Made by a program: the position numbers and the translations under genes. From contig NZ_JACHOV010000003.1 in the NCBI RefSeq assembly GCF_014200045.1, positions 1 through 64,000 on the forward strand: a DNA stretch of 64,000 nucleotides, given 5' to 3'. How positions within the stretch are numbered: position 1 is the stretch's first letter; each line of letters begins with the position of its first letter. Shown here one piece after another: positions 59,450 to 64,000 of this stretch. Source of the DNA: Rhizorhapis suberifaciens. GTDB taxonomy: Bacteria; Pseudomonadota; Alphaproteobacteria; Sphingomonadales; Sphingomonadaceae. The notes under the pieces were generated by a model, which was not told the origin of the DNA, searched no databases, and saw nothing but the letters and a program-made list of their open reading frames with translations.

Positions 59450-60306
59450 CTGGTCAGAATTCTATCGGACGCCGCGCCTTTTCGAACGAGACGCTTGCCA
59501 CGCTATGTCAAGCCTATCCGGACGCGCCGGCGAAGCTTGCCCATGATCTCGCCGGCCATCCCCTCTTGACGCGGGCGGCTCTGGCCGAACTGGCGGAGCG
59601 ATTACCCCGGGATCGCGTAGAGTATAATCGCGGCGATCTGCCATTGGGAGTGCGCCCGGAAGATACGCCGGAAAACGGGCTTTCCATTGGCGAAACCATC
59701 CGGGCCATCGACAGCAACGGGTCCTGGATGGTTCTGAAGAATGTCGAACGCGATGTGCTCTTCAACGCGCTTTTACATAGTGCCCTATCGGAAATCGCGC
59801 CTCTGGTGGAGACGAAGACCGGACCGATGCTCCATTCGGAAGCTTTTATCTTTCTCTCATCTCCCAACAGCATCACCCCTTTCCATATGGATCCCGAACA
59901 TAATATTCTGCTGCAGATCGAAGGCGAGAAGATGATGACGGTCTTTCCCGCGGGCGACAAAGCATTAGTGCCGCCGGAACAGAGCGAAGCCTTTCATGCT
60001 GGCGCGCACCGGAACTTGCATTGGGATGAACGTTTTTTGGCCAAGGGAAAGGCTATCCATCTATCGCCTGGGGACGCAGTATTGGTCCCGGTCAAAGCGC
60101 CGCATTTCGTAAAGAATGGAGCTGCCGTTTCGATCAGCTTCTCCATCACCTGGCGATCGGCGCGGAGCGTTGCGGAAGGTGAGTTGCATAGCTTGAATGC
60201 ACAACTGCGACGGTGGCGCTTGCCTGTAACCGGGATCGGTCGCCGGCCTGAAAAACAGATTTTGGGTCGTTTGGGATATAGGATTATGCGGAAACTGGGC
60301 GCCTGA
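59446..60306 (+). CDS. cupin/JmjC-like protein (possible Fe(II)/2-oxoglutarate oxygenase)
   Basis: 286 residues from ATG 59446. The jelly-roll part carries the HxD motif in ITPFHMDPEHNILLQIEGEK and a later His in LVPVKAPHFVKNG, the usual metal triad. VFPAGDKALVPPEQSE lies between. The N-terminal 70 residues are helical. Translational overlap with acyltransferase 1 suggests a shared pathway, such as hydroxylation of a lipid or sugar. The substrate is unknown. Its end overlaps the convergent next gene by 23 bp. Confidence 0.8.
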   Translation: MTGQNSIGRRAFSNETLATLCQAYPDAPAKLAHDLAGHPLLTRAALAELAERLPRDRVEYNRGDLPLGVRPEDTPENGLSIGETIRAIDSNGSWMVLKNVERDVLFNALLHSALSEIAPLVETKTGPMLHSEAFIFLSSPNSITPFHMDPEHNILLQIEGEKMMTVFPAGDKALVPPEQSEAFHAGAHRNLHWDERFLAKGKAIHLSPGDAVLVPVKAPHFVKNGAAVSISFSITWRSARSVAEGELHSLNAQLRRWRLPVTGIGRRPEKQILGRLGYRIMRKLGA

Positions 60307-61375
60307 ACAGCTTGCGCAGAAGGTGCTCCGCCTCCAGACGCGGGGAGAAGCGCTCCAGATTCCACCATTGCAGGACTTCATGGCCAGTCGCCAGACTCTG
60401 CTTGTATCGGTCCCCGCCTGCCAACAAGGAATAGAGATCGTATCCGGCCATCGCGTAGCGTTCCGCAGCCGCAACGTGGCACATCAGCCCAGGCTTTGCC
60501 TTTGAAGAAATGGCGGGCGCAAAGGCCGATTGATAGTTCATCGCCCGGCCGCGATAGACAAAATTGAGAAGATAACCGAGGAGCTGCTCCCCGGCGGTGA
60601 TGCGCAGAAGCTCCACTTCTCCATTCCCAAGGCCGCAGATTGCCAATTGTCGCGCGAAGGCGCGAAAAAGTGGTTCTTCCCAAGCATTGTCGCTGTGCCG
60701 ATCGCGGTTGAGATGATGCATATCCGCCAGCCATTCGTCTACCTGTTCCGGCGACTTGGCCTTATCCGGGATCACCACCGCTCCCTCGCCATAATCCCGC
60801 GCTGATCGGCGGATTTGTGATCGGCTATTCGCACTGAGCAGCGAGAGATAATTCCCGTCGGCGGCACGCACCGATCTCAGATCGACGAAATAGGCGTTTA
60901 GCTCCTGGGCTAACATCCTTCTCCGGAAACGTCCCGCCTGCGAGATGGGATCGGAGGCCACCATCCCTGCCAAACGCAATACAGACCAGTGATTGTCAGC
61001 GGCCAGATGATTGAAGGCCACGTCCGCCACGACCTGCGCCGAATAATCGCGATCGATCAGCAGCCCGTTATATTCCACAAAAACCCGATCGGCCGGCCCG
61101 CTTCCGAACTGGTTGAGGAACAGGGCGCGCGTGCGGCCCAGCGGTCCGCTGAGGAACGAGCGGCCTATGAAGCCCAGGGCCATATCGCGTCCGCCGACGC
61201 TCACCGTCAACAGGTCAGGCCGGGCTCCGGTCGCGGATAGCCAGCTGCCCATCCAGGTCCAACCGAGAAAGAAACTGCCATTTGCCCGCCCCTCCAGGCC
61301 CTGCCATCGCTCAGCCAAGGCTTCTAAATCACCAATGGCGGTCAAGGTGACATTTTCCGGGCTTGCGAAAATCAT
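60284..61375 (-). CDS. GNAT/BioF2-like (CelD type) acyltransferase 2
   Basis: 363 residues if started at ATG 61375 (MIFASPENVTLTAIGDLEAL, family-like start); the frame is open to 61579, and GTG or earlier starts are possible. It contains FFLGWTWMGSWLSATG, RTRALFLNQFGSGPADRVFVEYN, SANSRSQIRRSARDYG and GEQLLGYLLNFVYRGRAMNYQS, which match the EPS-associated CelD/BioF2 group. A different subgroup from acyltransferase 1 by eye. It converges with the cupin gene and is divergent from the flippase. Confidence 0.82.
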   Translation of the reverse strand: MIFASPENVTLTAIGDLEALAERWQGLEGRANGSFFLGWTWMGSWLSATGARPDLLTVSVGGRDMALGFIGRSFLSGPLGRTRALFLNQFGSGPADRVFVEYNGLLIDRDYSAQVVADVAFNHLAADNHWSVLRLAGMVASDPISQAGRFRRRMLAQELNAYFVDLRSVRAADGNYLSLLSANSRSQIRRSARDYGEGAVVIPDKAKSPEQVDEWLADMHHLNRDRHSDNAWEEPLFRAFARQLAICGLGNGEVELLRITAGEQLLGYLLNFVYRGRAMNYQSAFAPAISSKAKPGLMCHVAAAERYAMAGYDLYSLLAGGDRYKQSLATGHEVLQWWNLERFSPRLEAEHLLRKLFRRPVSA

Positions 61376-61602
61376 GCACAGCGCTTCGCCGGTCGTTTCG
61401 TTCGGGTCAAGAGCCGTTGAAACAGCCAACTGTGGCTCAATGTCTGAAACTGAAAAAGTCCGCCGATCATGGGGGCCCCTCGCACATAAGCAGGAGCGCC
61501 CGTCGACGTCCGTTTTTGATGTGAAATTTTCCGCGGGTTCGGTAAGGCCGATCGGCTGCCAAAAACTACAGTTGAGCAATTTAGGTTCAGGAAACAGGCT
61601 GG

Positions 61603-62937
61603 ATGGCCAGACGAATGAAAGAAGCGCTCCTCAACCGCGCGGGAGGTAAAGGGGGTTTTGCCAATATCGCGCTAAATACCGGGTGGCTGCTTGGAAGTAA
61701 GGGCCTGGGAGCGGTTCTCAGCCTGTTTTATCTTGCCATTATTACCAGATCGCTGGGTCCGGAAGGCTTTGGCGTGTTTAGCCTTGTCATCGCCGCGTCT
61801 CAGTTCATCGCGCGTATCGTAACTTTCGACAGTTGGCAGGCCGTTGTGAAATTCGGGCACGGCCCGTTGCGCGACCAGCAGTCCGACAGGCTCGGTCTGC
61901 TGATTGGATCGACGCTTACCCTGGATGTACTAAGCGCGATCGTCGGCCTGAACCTGGCGGCGGGTATCGCTTTAGGGCTTGGGCCGATACTCGGCTGGAA
62001 CCAGCAGATTGCCTGGATGGGTTTTGGCTATGCGGCGGTTGTGCTGTTGGCGCTAAGATCGACCGCAGTGGGCATTCTGCGTCTGCTCGATCGTTTCGCC
62101 TCAGCCGCGCTTGCCGAAAGCATGATGCCAATCGTCCGGATGTTTGGGGCGCTGGCAGCATGGTGGTTCATGCCCACTCCTTTAGGCTTCCTGGCGGCCT
62201 GGGCGATTTCAGAAATCATGGTCTCCCTTACATACTGGATACTCGCCTACCGCCACGGCCACGACCGGATCGGTCGCATACGTCCGGTTTGGCCCAAAAG
62301 GGCCCAGCGTCACTTTCCCGGCATTTTACATTTTCTCACCGGCAGCAACATCAACCTAAGCTTGTTGACGCTTATCAACAGTCTCCCAATCTTTATTCTG
62401 GGCATGTTCGTAAGCACGGCTGAGGCAGGATATTATCGCTTGGCGGCCCAGTTGGGCAACGCGATGACGACCTTCTCGCAATTGATGTCGCGTGCCATCT
62501 TTGCCGAAACGACGCGCAGTCATGTGCAGGGAGAAGGAAAGGACCAGTTTGCCGAACTGCGCGCTCTTTCGCGCCAGATCAGCGCCGTTACGCTCCTAAG
62601 CGCAATCATTATCGTGACGTTGTTATGGCTGGTCGGAAAATGGCTGCTGGTGGCGATGTCGGGTCCGGCATATCTTCCGGCTTATACATTGTTATTGCTG
62701 CTGGGGGGCGCCGCTGCAGTCGAAATGGCAGGCGTCAGTTTCGATCCACTGTTGATGACAATCGACCGTCAGAAGCTGTCGGTTCTTGTTCGGGTTGTCG
62801 AAGCTGCCCTGCTCGCAATCCTTATGGTGGTATTACTGCCTGTTTTTGGCGCCGCCGGCACTGCGGTGTCCGTTCTGATCGCTGCGCTGGCCGGATTTCT
62901 GATGCGTGCGGCGGCAGTCCATATCTACCTGCGATGA
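61603..62937 (+). CDS. Wzx-type polysaccharide flippase
   Basis: 444 residues with about 12-14 membrane helices. The N-terminus has LLGSKGLGAVLSLFYLAIITRSLGPEGFG, the typical start of O-antigen/exopolysaccharide translocases. It is expected to flip lipid-linked oligosaccharide units across the inner membrane. The start is ATG 61603; ATG 61615 is an alternative. The promoter must be in the 227 bp before it, where I see no clear boxes. Confidence 0.9.
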   Translation: MARRMKEALLNRAGGKGGFANIALNTGWLLGSKGLGAVLSLFYLAIITRSLGPEGFGVFSLVIAASQFIARIVTFDSWQAVVKFGHGPLRDQQSDRLGLLIGSTLTLDVLSAIVGLNLAAGIALGLGPILGWNQQIAWMGFGYAAVVLLALRSTAVGILRLLDRFASAALAESMMPIVRMFGALAAWWFMPTPLGFLAAWAISEIMVSLTYWILAYRHGHDRIGRIRPVWPKRAQRHFPGILHFLTGSNINLSLLTLINSLPIFILGMFVSTAEAGYYRLAAQLGNAMTTFSQLMSRAIFAETTRSHVQGEGKDQFAELRALSRQISAVTLLSAIIIVTLLWLVGKWLLVAMSGPAYLPAYTLLLLLGGAAAVEMAGVSFDPLLMTIDRQKLSVLVRVVEAALLAILMVVLLPVFGAAGTAVSVLIAALAGFLMRAAAVHIYLR

Positions 62938-62996
62938 AACAGGCATATATGCCTACAGACGGGGAACTCAAGAAAACGCATTAGGATCTTGGCATT

Positions 62997-64000
62997 TCAC
63001 CGAACGAGGGAAGCAAACATTTTGTGATGTTCTGCCAGCGCCGTATCCACATCGTAGGAACGTACCGCCTCGCGCGCCCGCGCCGGGTGGCCGGGTTTTG
63101 ACAGAGCAGAGTCGATGGCAGCGGCAAAAGCCGTTACGTCACCTACGGGCACCATGGGATGGTGCCCTGCATCAGCAATAATCTCCCGCAAATTTGGAGT
63201 GCAATCGGTAATAACCACCCCACAGCCGCAAGCCAGCGCCTCAATCGCTGTCGCTGTCAGGCCTTCCCATCGCGAAGACTGCAGCAACAGCTCAGAACTG
63301 CCGTAAAGTTCCGCCAAAGCGTTCGGATCGCCAACAAAGCCTAGAAACTCGACTTTTTGGTCGATACCGAGCGCCCTGCAATATTGCTTAAGCTCATCAA
63401 GCAATGGCCCTTGCCCAACTATGCGCAATCTCCAAACATGACCAGTTAACTGGGCCAATGCGGACAGCATCGTGCGGTGATCCTTTTGGGGCACAAGCCG
63501 GCCCACGGCCAGTAGCTCACGCACAGGGCCAGTCGATCCGGCAGGCCGCTCTTCGCCGGTTTTCCGCAACAGCGGGGTCACCGTGGGCCTTGGCAACAAA
63601 GTGATCTTTTTTCTTAATGCGCCGCAAGCACCGGCGAGCAACTCTGCATCGGCGGCGCCCATCACGATTGTCATTCTGCTGAGCCATGCCGTCGCTTGAA
63701 ATCGCTTATGGCGCAGCCGCGCGAGCAGTCCCCGACTGCCGGGGCGAACGATGGGATTGGATATTCGTCCGACGGCCTTTGTAGGGGTGCCTAAAACTGC
63801 ACAAGCAGCAAGGAGGTTGCTCTGATTGCCGGCGGAGTAGAGTATGTCCGGGCGATGCTGCCGCAGCATAGAGCGCAACGCCGGTAGTTGAGCGAGCATC
63901 GAAATGCCGCGCGACAAAGGCATCGTGGGTATCTGTCGAACGACGACATCTGAAGCGATCAGCGAAGCAAGAGAACCGTCCGTCCGGGCCATCCACAATT
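62997..64000 (-). CDS. glycosyltransferase family 4 (GT-B), 5' end outside the window
   Basis: At least 334 residues are visible; the true start lies beyond position 64000. The GT-B donor half has ELLAVGRLVPQKDHRTML, LRIVGQGPLLDELKQY and LQSSRWEGLTATAIEALACGCGVVITD (conserved E-x7-E). The N-terminal half has PDILYSAGNQSNLLAACAVL. It probably adds a sugar to the polymer exported by the flippase. Missing N-terminal residues are about 60. Confidence 0.9.
   Translation of the reverse strand, partial: LWMARTDGSLASLIASDVVVRQIPTMPLSRGISMLAQLPALRSMLRQHRPDILYSAGNQSNLLAACAVLGTPTKAVGRISNPIVRPGSRGLLARLRHKRFQATAWLSRMTIVMGAADAELLAGACGALRKKITLLPRPTVTPLLRKTGEERPAGSTGPVRELLAVGRLVPQKDHRTMLSALAQLTGHVWRLRIVGQGPLLDELKQYCRALGIDQKVEFLGFVGDPNALAELYGSSELLLQSSRWEGLTATAIEALACGCGVVITDCTPNLREIIADAGHHPMVPVGDVTAFAAAIDSALSKPGHPARAREAVRSYDVDTALAEHHKMFASLVR

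Overview
The window looks like chromosomal DNA of an alphaproteobacterium of the sphingomonad group (Sphingobium/Sphingomonas-like). This rests on GC-rich coding, a TraA plus DUF6118 pair, alpha-type SspB, an exopolymer-associated PEP-CTERM protein, a large TonB receptor, and the order hisB-hisH-hisA-hisF...hisE-hinT. All family assignments are made by reading the sequence; no database search was run.

Layout. (1) Positions 1 to about 3.9 kb hold the tail of a conjugative module: an oriT-like nick region of the RSF1010/Ti type, a TraA relaxase-helicase that is frameshifted and has lost the segment that should carry its catalytic tyrosine, and a DUF6118-like membrane protein. (2) Positions 4.4 to 23.9 kb hold a dedicated type I secretion locus: ABC exporter, membrane-fusion protein, an HlyC-like lysine acyltransferase, then an unusual chain of short N-terminal effector fragments alternating with two paralogous lipoproteins, ending in a 4239-residue lipase-like/RTX giant. 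The lipoproteins overlap the neighbouring effector starts, which suggests an immunity-like or accessory role. (3) Positions 23.9 to 24.8 kb are degenerate sequence with a strong hairpin and a probable IS630-type remnant.

(4) Positions 24.8 to 34.0 kb hold housekeeping genes: malate synthase G, an SBF-type transporter, thiC under a TPP riboswitch, guanylate kinase, class II fumarase and the ClpXP adaptor SspB. (5) Positions 34.0 to 38.3 kb hold a histidine cluster. A PEP-CTERM gene with its own sigma-54 type promoter and an upstream palindrome is lodged inside it, and a palindromic repeat separates hisH from hisA. (6) An amino-acid permease at 38.4-40.0 kb is cut by one in-frame stop codon.

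(7) Positions 40.2 to 50.2 kb look like a catabolic unit: TonB receptor, MarR regulator, aldehyde dehydrogenase, exported SnoaL/DUF8021-like protein, PQQ-dependent alcohol dehydrogenase with a cytochrome c tail, and an SDR. A 3-hydroxyacyl-CoA dehydrogenase lies next to it. The substrate cannot be read from the sequence. (8) Positions 50.2 to 58.2 kb hold ergothioneine genes egtD/egtB, a cobalamin adenosyltransferase, a two-helix membrane protein, glutamyl-queuosine tRNA synthetase, an HNH endonuclease, murA and a chemotaxis receptor. (9) Positions 58.3 to 64 kb look like part of a surface-polysaccharide cluster: two CelD/BioF2-type acyltransferases, a cupin/JmjC-like protein, a flippase and a glycosyltransferase that runs off the window.

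The strongest candidates for something undescribed are the effector/lipoprotein array at 8.4-23.9 kb, the tyrosine-less relaxase beside its own oriT, and the sigma-54 controlled PEP-CTERM gene inside the histidine operon.
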